From: Planomicrobium sp. CPCC 101110
GTDB lineage: Bacteria > Bacillota > Bacilli > Bacillales_A > Planococcaceae
Length of the DNA: 64,000 bases
Direction: 5' to 3'
Assembly: GCF_007859395.1 (NCBI RefSeq)
Contig: NZ_VOHD01000006.1
Coordinates: 732,307 to 796,306 of the forward strand
Position numbers and translations under genes: made by a program. Under the pieces are notes generated by a model. The model had not been told where the DNA came from. It saw only the letters and a program-made list of their open reading frames with translations, and did no database searches. The first letter of the stretch is position 1, and every line of letters starts with the position of its first letter. Of this stretch, positions 1 to 10,244 are shown piece by piece.

Positions 1-225
1 GACATCCCGTCATACAGCGTGAAACCGGGCCAAACAATCACTTTCCGCGAACGTTCAAACAACTTGGATGTTGTTAACGAAGCAATCGAAGTAAGCAACT
101 TTGTTCCTGAGTATGTTTCTTTCAATGCTGACGCTAAAGAAGGCACTTTCGTACGCTACCCTGAGCGCAGCGAATTGTCTGCTGAAATCAACGAATCATT
201 GATCGTAGAATTCTACTCTCGTTAA
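1..225 (+). CDS. rpsD: 30S ribosomal protein S4, C-terminal part
   Basis: The reading frame is open from the first base of the window and ends at a TAA at 223-225. The visible 74 residues begin [11 protein letters not shown] and end LIVEFYSR, which is the conserved carboxy terminus of bacterial S4. S4 is a primary 16S rRNA-binding protein of the small subunit and, in Bacillus, represses its own synthesis through the mRNA leader. That leader and the N-terminal two thirds lie outside the window, so nothing can be said about control here. An intrinsic terminator follows directly, consistent with a single-gene transcript. Identification is by sequence recognition and is secure despite truncation by the window edge. 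Confidence 0.95.
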   Translation, partial: DIPSYSVKPGQTITFRERSNNLDVVNEAIEVSNFVPEYVSFNADAKEGTFVRYPERSELSAEINESLIVEFYSR

Positions 226-238
226 TTTCGAGCCATTA

Positions 239-271
239 AAAGAAGCCCCGCTTATGCGGAGGCTTCTTTTT
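239..271 (+). terminator. rpsD intrinsic terminator
   Basis: Arms AGAAGCCCCGC and GCGGAGGCTTCT pair around a TTAT loop and are followed by a run of T. It lies 14 bases after the rpsD stop. Confidence 0.9.
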
Positions 272-339
272 TGCTTTGAAAGGATTTTTACTTCCCCCTT
301 TTTTCTATGGTAAACTGAGGAAAACGGCGGAGGTGCAAA

Positions 340-1146
340 ATGCGAATCATTTCAATCTGTCCAAGCAATACGGAACTTCTCGCTTTTTTGGGTGCCGATC
401 ACATGCTGGTGGCTGTCGATGATTTTTCCGATTGGCCGGAGCATGTTGCCGGGTTGCCGCGGCTTGGGCCTGATTTGTCCATCCGCATGGATGAACTTGA
501 AGCTTTAAACCCCGACTTGGTTTTAGCCTCGCTTAGCGTACCGGGCATGGAAAGAAACGTAGACGAACTGATCAAACGGAAAATTCCTCATCTCGTTTTA
601 AATCCCCAGTCTCTAGATGAAATCGGCAATGATCTCCTAACAGTGGGGCAAGCATGCGGCATCGATGCAGCGCAGATTCACGCTGAATATACTGCTGTTA
701 TTGAAGATATCAAAAGCCGTTCGGCCAACGCCTTGCCCCGCCCTTCCCTTTATTGGGAATGGTGGCCAAAACCGGTTTTCACACCCGGCAGCATCAATTG
801 GCTGACGGAAATCAGTGAAATTGCCGGAGCACGCAATATTTTCGATGATATCGATTCAGCCAATTTCCAAACCGATTGGGAAGAAGTGAAAAAGCGCGAC
901 CCTGATTTTATACTTCTTGCATGGGTCGGCATTATGACTTCCAAAGTGAAACCTGCGCTTGTCAGGAAACGGCCGGGCTGGAACGAAATGAAAGCATACG
1001 AAAACATCCATATCATGGAAGAAGAATTGTATTGCCGCCCTTCCCCCCGTTTGGTTGAAGGAGCCATCAAGCTGGGGAAATTGGTTCATCCGGACATATA
1101 CAGCGATATGGAGCTGCCGAGCTTTATTGGAGAAAAACAACTATAG
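340..1146 (+). CDS. Cobalamin-binding-like periplasmic-fold protein (BtuF-type domain), cytosolic
   Basis: This 268-residue protein has the fold signature of class III substrate-binding proteins. It starts IISICPSNTELLAFLG, has a DELEALNPDLVL segment near residues 51-62, and an aromatic WEWWPKPVF stretch near residues 139-147. Homologues are usually annotated as cobalamin-binding proteins. No signal peptide or lipobox is present: the first strand of the fold begins at residue 2, so it is probably cytosolic rather than the capture protein of an ABC importer, and no permease or ATPase gene is nearby. The ATG follows a good GGAGGTG site. corA starts 9 bases downstream, so the two are probably co-transcribed. 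The ligand is unknown; calling it a B12 protein rests only on family naming. Confidence 0.75.
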   Translation: MRIISICPSNTELLAFLGADHMLVAVDDFSDWPEHVAGLPRLGPDLSIRMDELEALNPDLVLASLSVPGMERNVDELIKRKIPHLVLNPQSLDEIGNDLLTVGQACGIDAAQIHAEYTAVIEDIKSRSANALPRPSLYWEWWPKPVFTPGSINWLTEISEIAGARNIFDDIDSANFQTDWEEVKKRDPDFILLAWVGIMTSKVKPALVRKRPGWNEMKAYENIHIMEEELYCRPSPRLVEGAIKLGKLVHPDIYSDMELPSFIGEKQL

Positions 1147-1155
1147 GAGAAAAGT

Positions 1156-2109
1156 ATGCTTAGAATACTAGCAATCAACAAAGAAAACGATCTGCTTATA
1201 AACCCGCCATTGGATTCATTGGAAAACATGAAGTGGTACTGGGCGGATTTTAATATGCCGACAGATGAAGAAACCAGCTTGCTCGGAAGTTATTTCCATT
1301 TCCACCCGCTTGCCATTGAGGATTGCATCCACTCGCTTCAACGGCCGAAGCTGGAGCACTATGAAAACCTCAGCTTCCTCGTTTTTCATACCTTGAACGA
1401 AAAAACGCTGGAAGCTTCTGAAGTGGATTTGTTTATCACCGAAAATTTCACGGTATCTTTCCATTATGAAGACTTGCAGGAAGTCAACTATGTCTGGGAT
1501 TATTTCCAGCGTTCAAAAAGTTCCGACCGGATAAAGCCTGTCGAAGTTGTCTACAAAATCATGGATAAAGTGGTCGATTCATTTTTCCCGATTACGGACA
1601 AGCTGGAAGACCATTTGCTTGGCATTGAAAATTCCAGGGAAGACCAATTTGCGGGCAATATGATCATTCAGAAAACCTTCGATATACGGAAGGATTTGCT
1701 GAAACTCAGGCAAACTGTCCTTCCGATGCGGGATTTGGTTTACCGGATCCTGGAATCGAAGCGTTTTATCATCCAGGAACAAAAACGGGCTTATTTTCAG
1801 GATATCCATGACCATTTGATCAAGCTCAGCCAGATTATTGAATCCAACCGCGAGCTGACTTCAGATATTCGCGACAGCTACATATCGATGAACTCTTTCC
1901 GAATGAACAACATTATGAAAACTTTGACCGTCATTACCACTATATTCATGCCACTGACATTTTTAGCCGGAATCTACGGGATGAATTTTCAATACATGCC
2001 CGAACTTCAATGGGAAGCAGGATATTTTGTTGTATTGGCTGTCATGCTGTTCACCGGCATCGGCATGTTTCTCTGGTTCAAGAACAAAGGCTGGTTCGAC
2101 AGCGAATAA
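1156..2109 (+). CDS. corA: CorA-type magnesium/divalent metal channel
   Basis: A 317-residue CorA family protein of usual length. It has a long soluble, largely helical N-terminal region, a first membrane helix around residues 256-274, the diagnostic YGMN motif with GMN at 275-277, a short acidic periplasmic loop (MPEL), a second helix around 290-309, and a basic tail. The family forms pentameric Mg2+ (also Co2+/Ni2+) channels in the plasma membrane. An AGGAGA site precedes the ATG, and the gene sits 9 bases after the cobalamin-binding-like gene. No M-box riboswitch is visible upstream. The specific ion cannot be read from sequence, but the GMN motif makes the family certain. Confidence 0.93.
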   Translation: MLRILAINKENDLLINPPLDSLENMKWYWADFNMPTDEETSLLGSYFHFHPLAIEDCIHSLQRPKLEHYENLSFLVFHTLNEKTLEASEVDLFITENFTVSFHYEDLQEVNYVWDYFQRSKSSDRIKPVEVVYKIMDKVVDSFFPITDKLEDHLLGIENSREDQFAGNMIIQKTFDIRKDLLKLRQTVLPMRDLVYRILESKRFIIQEQKRAYFQDIHDHLIKLSQIIESNRELTSDIRDSYISMNSFRMNNIMKTLTVITTIFMPLTFLAGIYGMNFQYMPELQWEAGYFVVLAVMLFTGIGMFLWFKNKGWFDSE

Positions 2110-2183
2110 CGCTGACAGTCGCCAAGCAGATGAACAGCCAGCCGCACCAAAGCAAAAACCGCTGATCGATTGGAGGAAGCAAA

Positions 2184-2840
2184 ATGAAAAAACAAGTTGT
2201 TGTTATCGGGCTCGGCCGATTTGGCACAAGCGTCTGTAAAGAACTGTATAAACTGGGCCATGAAGTGTTAGCCATCGACCAGAACTTTGAACGCGTCAAT
2301 GGATTGACGGATTATTCTTCCCATGCCGTAGTGGCAGATGCCACAGATGAAAAAAGCTTGAAATCTTTAGGAGTGCGCAACTTTGACCACGCTATTGTCG
2401 CAATCGGCGACAATCTCCAGTCAAGTGTCCTCTGCACGTTGATGCTAAAAGAAATCGGCCTGAAAAAAGTCTGGGTAAAAGCCCGCGACTTGCAGCATCA
2501 AACCATATTGGAGCGCGTCGGCGCAGATCGGGTCATCCAGCCCGAAAATGAAATGGGCATCCGTGTGGCCCACCATATGGATTCTGAAAAGCTGATCGAC
2601 TATATCGACCTTTCGAAAGACTATAGCATTGTCGAATTGGTGGCAACCGAGAAGACGGCCAATAAAAGTTTGAACCAGCTGAATACGAACGCCAAATACG
2701 GCTGCACCATCCTCGCCATCAAACGAGGGGAAGATGTGAACATTGTTCCGCTGCCCTCCGATGTTATCAAGCTCGGAGATATATTGATCATCATCGGGCA
2801 CCGTGAAGATTTGAAGCGCTTTGAAGATAAGAGCGTTTAA
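2184..2840 (+). CDS. ktrA: Ktr/Trk potassium channel regulatory (RCK) subunit
   Basis: A 218-residue soluble protein with a TrkA-N (RCK) Rossmann domain followed by a TrkA-C domain, the length of B. subtilis KtrA/KtrC. The nucleotide-binding GLGRFG motif is at residues 9-14, and an acidic residue closes the second strand (VLAID). KtrA-type octameric rings bind ATP/ADP and c-di-AMP and gate the KtrB/KtrD membrane subunit. No ktrB/ktrD gene is adjacent, so this is probably a KtrC-like solitary subunit; whether it is KtrA or KtrC is not resolved. A GGAGGAAG site precedes the ATG. No terminator separates it from corA 74 bases upstream, so a three-gene transcript is possible. Confidence 0.85.
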   Translation: MKKQVVVIGLGRFGTSVCKELYKLGHEVLAIDQNFERVNGLTDYSSHAVVADATDEKSLKSLGVRNFDHAIVAIGDNLQSSVLCTLMLKEIGLKKVWVKARDLQHQTILERVGADRVIQPENEMGIRVAHHMDSEKLIDYIDLSKDYSIVELVATEKTANKSLNQLNTNAKYGCTILAIKRGEDVNIVPLPSDVIKLGDILIIIGHREDLKRFEDKSV

Positions 2841-2860
2841 GCGCCTGTTTCTTCCATAAG

Positions 2861-2897
2861 AAAATCCGTCCAGAGAATTGCTCTGGACGGATTTTTG
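2861..2897. terminator. Bidirectional terminator between ktrA and tyrS
   Basis: Arms AAAATCCGTCCAGAG and CTCTGGACGGATTTTT are fully complementary, with A and T tracts on opposite sides. It can end the converging transcripts from both genes. Confidence 0.88.
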
Positions 2898-2904
2898 GGT
2901 TTGT

Positions 2905-4179
<1,275 letters not shown>

Positions 4180-4318
4180 TTAAGATATGCGCTGCATCAA
4201 GTCCTGCGGTTGTTTCCGCTCTCCTGAATATGGAGCAAAGCAGCTGGGATGGCCGTTGAAAAGTACAGCGGCGTTACAGGACACTCCTAATCTCCACTTA
4301 ACCCAGCTCAAAATAAAA

Positions 4319-4537
4319 AAGCCCCTGCATGAAATTCATGCAGGGACGCTTTTGCGCGGTACCACCCAGCTTGGAGATTTTCTCTCCCTACTCCAAATGT
4401 GCCGAACGGGGCACTTCCGTAAACTCCAAGCCTGTAATTCAGCCGCTGCGCTTTGACCGGTTTGCACCATCCACCGGCTCTCTGGACAAAATTCGCGCGC
4501 CCTACTTCGGACTCTTCAACGTTTAAATATGAATATA
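4319..4537 (-). promoter_or_regulatory. Tyrosine T-box leader of tyrS
   Basis: Read on the - strand the leader contains, in order, the apical-loop-type GGTGCAAACCGG, the specifier context GAAT-TAC-AGG with codon TAC (Tyr) at 4436-4434, the T-box core GGGTGGTACCGCG near 4369-4357, and a terminator hairpin of CCCTGCATGAA and TTCATGCAGGG followed by a T-run at about 4345-4313. Uncharged tRNA-Tyr is expected to stabilise the antiterminator. The 150 bases between the terminator and the tyrS start hold only the ribosome binding site and no other recognisable element. Confidence 0.93.
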
Positions 4538-4543
4538 TTTAGT

Positions 4544-4571
4544 AGTTTACTTTAATATAAGATATTGTCAA
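4544..4571 (-). promoter_or_regulatory. tyrS sigma-A promoter
   Basis: A perfect -35 TTGACA (4571-4566) and a -10 TAAACT (4549-4544) are separated by 16 bases on the - strand, placing the start near 4537 at the head of the T-box leader. Confidence 0.7.
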
Positions 4572-4597
4572 TATCCTTCATTGAGTATATGAGAATA

Positions 4598-4606
4598 TGC
4601 TATAAT
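4598..4606 (+). promoter_or_regulatory. Extended -10 promoter of the PBP gene
   Basis: TGCTATAAT forms an extended -10 element on the + strand, 28 bases before the GTG start at 4634. The -35 region is weak, as is common with a TGn motif. It is back to back with the tyrS promoter. Confidence 0.55.
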
Positions 4607-4633
4607 AAGACAAGATTTTAGGAGGGTGATAAT

Positions 4634-7609
4634 GTGCTCGATCAAATAAAGAACTGGCTTGCTAAAGCTGAAGAGTCTTACAATAAATGGTCATCTGCCA
4701 AATGGGCCAGACGCTTTAATATTACCACTGGCGTCCTTTGGAATTTGGCCATCTTGCTTGCGATCATATTTGTCGCGAGCGGAGTGTTTGCCGCTTCAGT
4801 CGGCGCAGGCTATTTCGCTTCACTAGTCGACGAGGAAAAGCTTCGTACCCCTGAAGAAATGCGGGACGAGGTTTATAGCTATGAGGAAACATCGGAATTG
4901 TATTTTGCTGGAGAAGTTTACTTCGGGAAGCTTCAAACGGATTTGGAACGTACAGAAACTACACTAGATAAAGTATCAGAAAATGCGATCAACGCCGTTC
5001 TTGCTACGGAAGACGAGTACTTTGAAGAACATAACGGGATTGTCCCAAAAGCTATTTTCCGCGGATTGTTCCAGGACGTCTCCAATTCGGATAGCCAGAC
5101 GGGTGGATCTACACTGACACAACAGCTTATCAAGAACCAGATTTTGACGAACGAAGTTTCCTACGAACGGAAAGCGAAGGAAATTTTGCTGGCGATGCGA
5201 TTGGAAAAATTCATGTCCAAAGATGAAATTATGGAAGCTTACTTGAATATTGTCCCTTATGGCCGAAATTCCGCAGGGACAAATATTGCCGGAATTGAAA
5301 CTGCTGCGAAAAGCATTTTCAACGTGTCGGCAAGCGAATTGACTTTGCCACAAGCTGCCTATATTGCAGGGATTCCAAAAGCTCCCTTCCTTTATACTCC
5401 TTACCAAGCGCAAGGCGGAAAGCTGAAAAGCAAAGATGGGCTTCAGCCCGGGCTCGACCGCATGAAAACTGTGCTGTTCCGCATGAAAGAGACGGAATAC
5501 ATTACAGAAGAAGAATACAGCGAAGCCCTAGCTTATGATATTACAAAAGATTTCCGGAAAAACGAACAGCGCGCTTATGATAAATATTATTACGTGACTA
5601 CAGAGCTGGAAAAACGTGCTACCCGCATCATCATGGATGTCCTGGCAGAACAAGATGGAGTCGAGCCAGAAACCTTGGATGAAAACGATAAGCTCTATGA
5701 AGAATATGCAATTCTTGCTGACCGCGCAGTCCGGTCAAACGGATATCGGATCTATTCGACCATCAACAAAAAGTTATATGATGCACAACAAAAAGCAAAA
5801 GACAATTATAAAACGTATGGCACGACCAGAAATGGCACTGTCATCAATGCCGATGGCGAAGAAGAAGAAAAGGAATTCCCGGTCCAAGTCGGCAGTATGA
5901 CAATAGAAAACAAAACGGGGCGCATCTTGAGCTTTATTGGCGGACGTGACCCTGAAATCGAGAAATTGAACCATGCAACGCAAGGTTTCCGTTCGATTGG
6001 TTCAACCGTAAAACCGTTGCTTGTCTATGGACCAGCAATCGAATACGGCAAAATTGGCGCCGGCAGCCCGGTCGTCGATGTGAAATTCAAAAAGAACGAC
6101 AACGGAACCATCTGGGAGCCAGCCAACTTTGTACCGACAAGCGAACAAGGCATCATGCCGGCGCGCGACGCTTTGGCACAATCCCAAAATTTGCCGGCAC
6201 TTCGCTTATACGCGCAAATCAATGACCAAGTGCCGATCAAGTATATGATGAACTCTGGCTTCTCCAGAGTGGAAGAACAGGAAAACTACAATACATCGGC
6301 TGCATTGGGCGGCGGTATTGAAGGATCTGTAGAGGAAATTACGAATGGATATGCAATGGTTGCCAACGGCGGTAAGTTTGTCGATGCCTATATGATCGAT
6401 AGAATCGAAGATGACGAAGGAAATGTGGTTTTTGAACACAAATCAAATGAGAAAGAAGTATTTACGCCGCAAACGGCTTATATTCTTACCGATATGCTCC
6501 GCGATGTGTTTGAAAATGACAGAGGAACAGCAAACCGCGCAAACAGTTTATTGAACTTCAACGCAGACTTTGCTGGAAAAACCGGTACAACCCAACAGAC
6601 AAGAGATGTCTGGCTTATCGGCTATAACCCCAACATCACGATGGGTGTTTGGCTAGGATATGACAAAGAGAAATACTCGCTGGCTGACTTTCCTAACCGT
6701 GACTTGCAGCCTTCAGTCCGAGTCAACCAGTTATGGGCTAACTTGATGAATGTTTCTTACGATGTAAAGCCAAAACTAATCGGTGCAAACAAAAAGTTCA
6801 AACAGCCGAAAGGCGTTGTTACACGCTCTTTCTGTGCAATTTCCGGTCTTGCACCGAGCGGATCATGTTCGGGCGACGGCTTAGTGAAAGCCGATTTGTT
6901 CAATGAAAAAGCAATGGTTCCATCCAAGAGGGATGACAGTTTGACTTCCGGATCCTATACAACCATCAATGGCAGCCGTTATGCTGCACTTGACAGCACG
7001 CCAAGAGAATTTGTCACAAGTGGAGGCGCTGGTGTATCGCAGGCCTTTGTTGATCGGATGCTTGCACCATTCGGAGGCGATGCAAGCAAATTATTCCCAG
7101 GCGACTCTCGTTATGCAAGAGTGGTCGCAGGATCCAATTTTGAGCCCGACGGCTCTGCTCCTTCAGCAGTAAACGCAACATTGAATGGCAGCACCCTTAC
7201 GTGGAGCAATTCAGCTTCCGATGATGTTGTCGGTTATCGTGTATACAGAGAAGGCAGCGGCTCTCCTCTTTCTTCCCTCTCTGAATCCCGAGAGAACTCT
7301 TTTAATTTGCCTGGAGCGGGCAGCTATTATGTAGTGGCTGTTGATATTACCGGCAAACAATCCGGCAAGTCCAATAGCGTAAGCATCGAAGCGGAAAAAC
7401 CAAAAGCAGAACCGGAAGAGGAAGAGGAAGAGAAAGAATCAGCACCGGAAACGGAAGAAAATAATTCTTCTGACGACAAAAAAGATGAAGATTCCAAGCC
7501 GGCTGACGAAGAAAAGAAAGACGAAGAAAAAGACGAAGAAAAAGAAGAAGAAGAAGAACCTGCTGAAGATGAAGATGAAGATAAAGAAGAACCGAAAGAC
7601 GAAGAATGA
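4634..7609 (+). CDS. ponA: Class A penicillin-binding protein 1 (bifunctional transglycosylase/transpeptidase)
   Basis: A 991-residue peptidoglycan synthase. Order of parts: short basic cytosolic N-terminus; one membrane helix near residues 31-55; GT51 transglycosylase domain with catalytic Glu at about 126 (ATEDEYFEEH) and the GGSTLTQQL motif; transpeptidase domain with SxxK at Ser457 (STVK), SxN at Ser517 (SQN) and KTG at Lys649; then an FN3-like domain around residues 840-915. It ends in a strongly acidic tail of about 70 residues rich in EEE, DEE and KDE runs. It polymerises lipid II and cross-links stem peptides outside the membrane. The start is GTG behind AGGAGGGTGAT; the overlapping ATG two bases earlier is out of frame. 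The tail differs from the Ser/Asn-rich end I recall for B. subtilis PBP1. Confidence 0.94.
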   Translation: MLDQIKNWLAKAEESYNKWSSAKWARRFNITTGVLWNLAILLAIIFVASGVFAASVGAGYFASLVDEEKLRTPEEMRDEVYSYEETSELYFAGEVYFGKLQTDLERTETTLDKVSENAINAVLATEDEYFEEHNGIVPKAIFRGLFQDVSNSDSQTGGSTLTQQLIKNQILTNEVSYERKAKEILLAMRLEKFMSKDEIMEAYLNIVPYGRNSAGTNIAGIETAAKSIFNVSASELTLPQAAYIAGIPKAPFLYTPYQAQGGKLKSKDGLQPGLDRMKTVLFRMKETEYITEEEYSEALAYDITKDFRKNEQRAYDKYYYVTTELEKRATRIIMDVLAEQDGVEPETLDENDKLYEEYAILADRAVRSNGYRIYSTINKKLYDAQQKAKDNYKTYGTTRNGTVINADGEEEEKEFPVQVGSMTIENKTGRILSFIGGRDPEIEKLNHATQGFRSIGSTVKPLLVYGPAIEYGKIGAGSPVVDVKFKKNDNGTIWEPANFVPTSEQGIMPARDALAQSQNLPALRLYAQINDQVPIKYMMNSGFSRVEEQENYNTSAALGGGIEGSVEEITNGYAMVANGGKFVDAYMIDRIEDDEGNVVFEHKSNEKEVFTPQTAYILTDMLRDVFENDRGTANRANSLLNFNADFAGKTGTTQQTRDVWLIGYNPNITMGVWLGYDKEKYSLADFPNRDLQPSVRVNQLWANLMNVSYDVKPKLIGANKKFKQPKGVVTRSFCAISGLAPSGSCSGDGLVKADLFNEKAMVPSKRDDSLTSGSYTTINGSRYAALDSTPREFVTSGGAGVSQAFVDRMLAPFGGDASKLFPGDSRYARVVAGSNFEPDGSAPSAVNATLNGSTLTWSNSASDDVVGYRVYREGSGSPLSSLSESRENSFNLPGAGSYYVVAVDITGKQSGKSNSVSIEAEKPKAEPEEEEEEKESAPETEENNSSDDKKDEDSKPADEEKKDEEKDEEKEEEEEPAEDEDEDKEEPKDEE

Positions 7610-7622
7610 TTTTCATCTATCC

Positions 7623-7653
7623 AGCCGGTCCGCTCAGAGCGGATCGGCTTTTT
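7623..7653 (+). terminator. PBP gene terminator
   Basis: Arms AGCCGGTCCGCT and AGCGGATCGGCT with a CAG loop, followed by TTTTTCT. Confidence 0.85.
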
Positions 7654-7660
7654 CTATGAG

Positions 7661-7700
7661 AAAAAAGCCTCGGCCAGAAAATCGGCTGAGGCTTTTTCCT
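7661..7700 (-). terminator. acsA terminator
   Basis: An imperfect hairpin of AAAAAAGCCTCGGCC and GGCTGAGGCTTTTT lies just past the acsA stop. It is flanked by A and T tracts and so may act on both strands. Confidence 0.8.
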
Positions 7701-7708
7701 TCTATCTA

Positions 7709-9427
7709 TCAATCTTCCATTGTCGACAAATCGCCTGTCGGCAAATCCAATTCCCAAGCTTTCAACACACGCCGCATGATTTTTCCGCTCCGTGTTTTCG
7801 GCAGCTTGTCTTTGAATTCAATTTCTCTTGGTGCTGCATGCGCCGCAAGCCCCTTCTTCACAAATTGCTGGATGTCCTGCACAAGTTCCTCTGAGGGCTC
7901 ATAGCCTTCGTTCAGTGCCACAAATGCTTTGATGACTTCTCCCCGCACCGGGTCCGGTTTTCCGATCACGCCCGCTTCCGCTACTGCAGGATGCTCTAAC
8001 AGCGTGCTTTCAACTTCGAACGGTCCGACACGTTCACCAGAAGTCATAATAACGTCATCTACACGTCCTTGGAACCAGAAATAGCCTTCTTCATCCATAT
8101 AAGCTGAATCTCCAGAAACATACCACTCGTCGTTCATAAAATAAGATTCGTATTTCTGCGGGTTGTTCCAAATTTGGCGCATCATGGATGGCCAGCCTTT
8201 CTTGATGGCCAAGTTCCCCATCTGATTTGGCGGAAGTTCCTTGCCTTGGTCATCGACAATGGCCGCTTTGATGCCAGGCACCGGCTTGCCCATAGAACCA
8301 GGCTTGATCGTCATGGATGGATAATTGCAGATCATGTGGCCGCCAGTCTCTGTCATCCACCATGTATCATGGATCCGCTTTTTGAACACTTGCATGCCCC
8401 AGCGTACAACTTCGGGATTCAACGGTTCTCCAACTGACAGCACGTGGCGGAGCGTCGACAAATCGAACTCTTTGACCAATGCGTCCCCTGCCCCCATCAA
8501 CATGCGGAATGCGGTAGGCGCGCTATACCAAACGGTTACGCCAAAATCTTCAATTGCCTTGTACCAGCCCTCAGGAGAAAAGCGGCCTCCCAGAATGACT
8601 GTGGTTGACCCTGTCAGCCAAGGAGCAAACACCCCGTAAGAAGTTCCAGTAACCCATCCCGGGTCGGCAGTACACCAATAGATGTCCTGCTCGTTCAAAT
8701 CCAATACCCATTTTGCGGTCTGGTAATGTTGGACCATGGCGTATTGAGCATGAAGCACCCCTTTCGGCTTGCCTGTCGAGCCGGAGGTATAGTGCAGCAC
8801 AAGGCCGTCTTCTTTATCAAGCCACTCAATATCAAACTGATCAGAGCTCGAATTCAAGTATTTATGGACATCAATGATTTTGCTGTCTTCCTCAATATTC
8901 CCTCCAACCAGGAAAATCGTCTTTAAGTTAGGCAGCCGGTCATGCGGAACACGCGGCAGCAATTCCGGGGTCGTGATGATCGCTTTCGCGTCGCTGTCAT
9001 CCAAACGGTCGTAGATAGCCCCTTCCATGAACGCCTCGAACAACGGGCCGACAATCAATCCCATTTTCAATGCGCCAAACATCATGAAATACAATTCCGG
9101 CGATCTTGGCATGAAAATGAACAACCGGTCCCCTTTTTCAAGATCAGAATGCGCTTTCAATAAATTTGCTGCCCGATTTGTCATGCGTTTCATTTCGTAG
9201 AAGGTGTATGATTCGCTTCTTCCCTGGTCTTTATAATATAGAGCGACTTTGTTTTTTCGATCAGAATCTGCGTGGCGATCGATTGCTTCATATGCCATAT
9301 TGACCTTGCCGGTCTCATGCCAGCTGAATTCTTTTTCAGCATCGGCCCAATCAAAGTTTGCAGCAGTTTCTTCATAGTTATGTAATAGATAATTTCCTTG
9401 TAACGCTGGTATCGCTTCCACTTTCAT
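7709..9427 (-). CDS. acsA: Acetyl-CoA synthetase (AMP-forming)
   Basis: An ANL-superfamily adenylate-forming enzyme that makes acetyl-CoA from acetate, ATP and CoA in the cytosol. The P-loop-like YTSGSTGKPKG motif and the C-terminal PKTRSGKIMRR motif are both present. Choosing the ATG at 9427 gives 572 residues starting MKVEAIPALQG, the length I recall for B. subtilis AcsA; upstream starts add a 17-residue extension not seen in the family. Lys549 lies in RSGK, the lysine that AcuA acetylates and AcuC deacetylates in B. subtilis. The gene faces away from acuABC, whose products set its activity. The 167-base gap must hold both promoters. I could not find a convincing CcpA (cre) site there. Confidence 0.96.
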   Translation of the reverse strand: MKVEAIPALQGNYLLHNYEETAANFDWADAEKEFSWHETGKVNMAYEAIDRHADSDRKNKVALYYKDQGRSESYTFYEMKRMTNRAANLLKAHSDLEKGDRLFIFMPRSPELYFMMFGALKMGLIVGPLFEAFMEGAIYDRLDDSDAKAIITTPELLPRVPHDRLPNLKTIFLVGGNIEEDSKIIDVHKYLNSSSDQFDIEWLDKEDGLVLHYTSGSTGKPKGVLHAQYAMVQHYQTAKWVLDLNEQDIYWCTADPGWVTGTSYGVFAPWLTGSTTVILGGRFSPEGWYKAIEDFGVTVWYSAPTAFRMLMGAGDALVKEFDLSTLRHVLSVGEPLNPEVVRWGMQVFKKRIHDTWWMTETGGHMICNYPSMTIKPGSMGKPVPGIKAAIVDDQGKELPPNQMGNLAIKKGWPSMMRQIWNNPQKYESYFMNDEWYVSGDSAYMDEEGYFWFQGRVDDVIMTSGERVGPFEVESTLLEHPAVAEAGVIGKPDPVRGEVIKAFVALNEGYEPSEELVQDIQQFVKKGLAAHAAPREIEFKDKLPKTRSGKIMRRVLKAWELDLPTGDLSTMED

Positions 9428-9594
9428 CCTAATCATCCTTTCCTGTCGATTCTCTTTCATTCTACAACATTCTGACAATTGAATGCCAATTATTTTAATT
9501 TTTTAGAAAAGACACTCTCTTTCACGGCCTTAGTCCCCATCTATCACCAGTTCATGTATAATAAAGCTAATTGTAACCAATAGGCGGTGAAAAA

Positions 9595-10227
9595 ATGGAG
9601 CATAAGAAAACCTATAATGTGTTGGAGTTGAAGACAAAGCACGGCCCTCTAGTCATTGAAGGGCCAGTTCCTTCCAGCGAATTGGAAGAGCTTGAGTTTC
9701 ATGAAGATCTGGTCGCCTTCCGTCCGCCTGAACAGCAGCATAAAGCGGTTATTGGAATCGCCGATCTGCCGGAGGGACGGATTATAATTGCCCGCGACCA
9801 AAGTATGATTGTCGGATATGTCACCTTCCTTTATCCAGACCCTCTTGAAAGATGGTCTGAAGGGAAAATGGAGAACTTGATTGAACTTGGCGCTATTGAA
9901 GTCATCCCTAAATTCAGGGGCAGCGGAGTCGGCAAAGCGCTGCTGAAAGTATCGATGATGGATGATGCGCTGGAAGATTTTATAGTCATTACGACTGAAT
10001 ATTATTGGCATTGGGATCTGAACGGAACCGGCTTGAACGTTTGGGAATACCGAAAAGTTATGGAGAAAATGATGCAGGCGGGCGGACTGGAGTATTATGC
10101 CACCGATGATCCTGAAATCAGTTCGCACCCGGCAAATTGTTTGATGGCTAAAATCGGCAGCCGCGTCGATCCCGAGTCAGTCCAAAAATTCGATCAATTG
10201 CGTTTCATGAACCGCTACATGTATTAA
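9595..10227 (+). CDS. acuA: AcuA, AcsA-acetylating GNAT acetyltransferase
   Basis: A 210-residue GNAT family acetyltransferase. The acetyl-CoA-binding motif is visible as FRGSGVGKALL near residues 107-117, and the typical AcuA C-terminal YYWHWDL and FMNRYMY segments are present. In Bacillus AcuA acetylates the catalytic lysine of AcsA and switches it off. It heads acuABC, divergent from acsA, so the regulator and its target share one intergenic region. A GGCGGTGA site precedes the ATG. acuB follows after 17 bases. Confidence 0.95.
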   Translation: MEHKKTYNVLELKTKHGPLVIEGPVPSSELEELEFHEDLVAFRPPEQQHKAVIGIADLPEGRIIIARDQSMIVGYVTFLYPDPLERWSEGKMENLIELGAIEVIPKFRGSGVGKALLKVSMMDDALEDFIVITTEYYWHWDLNGTGLNVWEYRKVMEKMMQAGGLEYYATDDPEISSHPANCLMAKIGSRVDPESVQKFDQLRFMNRYMY

Positions 10228-10244
10228 ATTCGAGGGGTGTATAT

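Noticed and set aside
9428..9594. Possible CcpA cre site between acsA and acuA
   Set aside because: The best candidate, around TGAAAGAGAGTGTC on the - strand, misses the central CG and several conserved positions.
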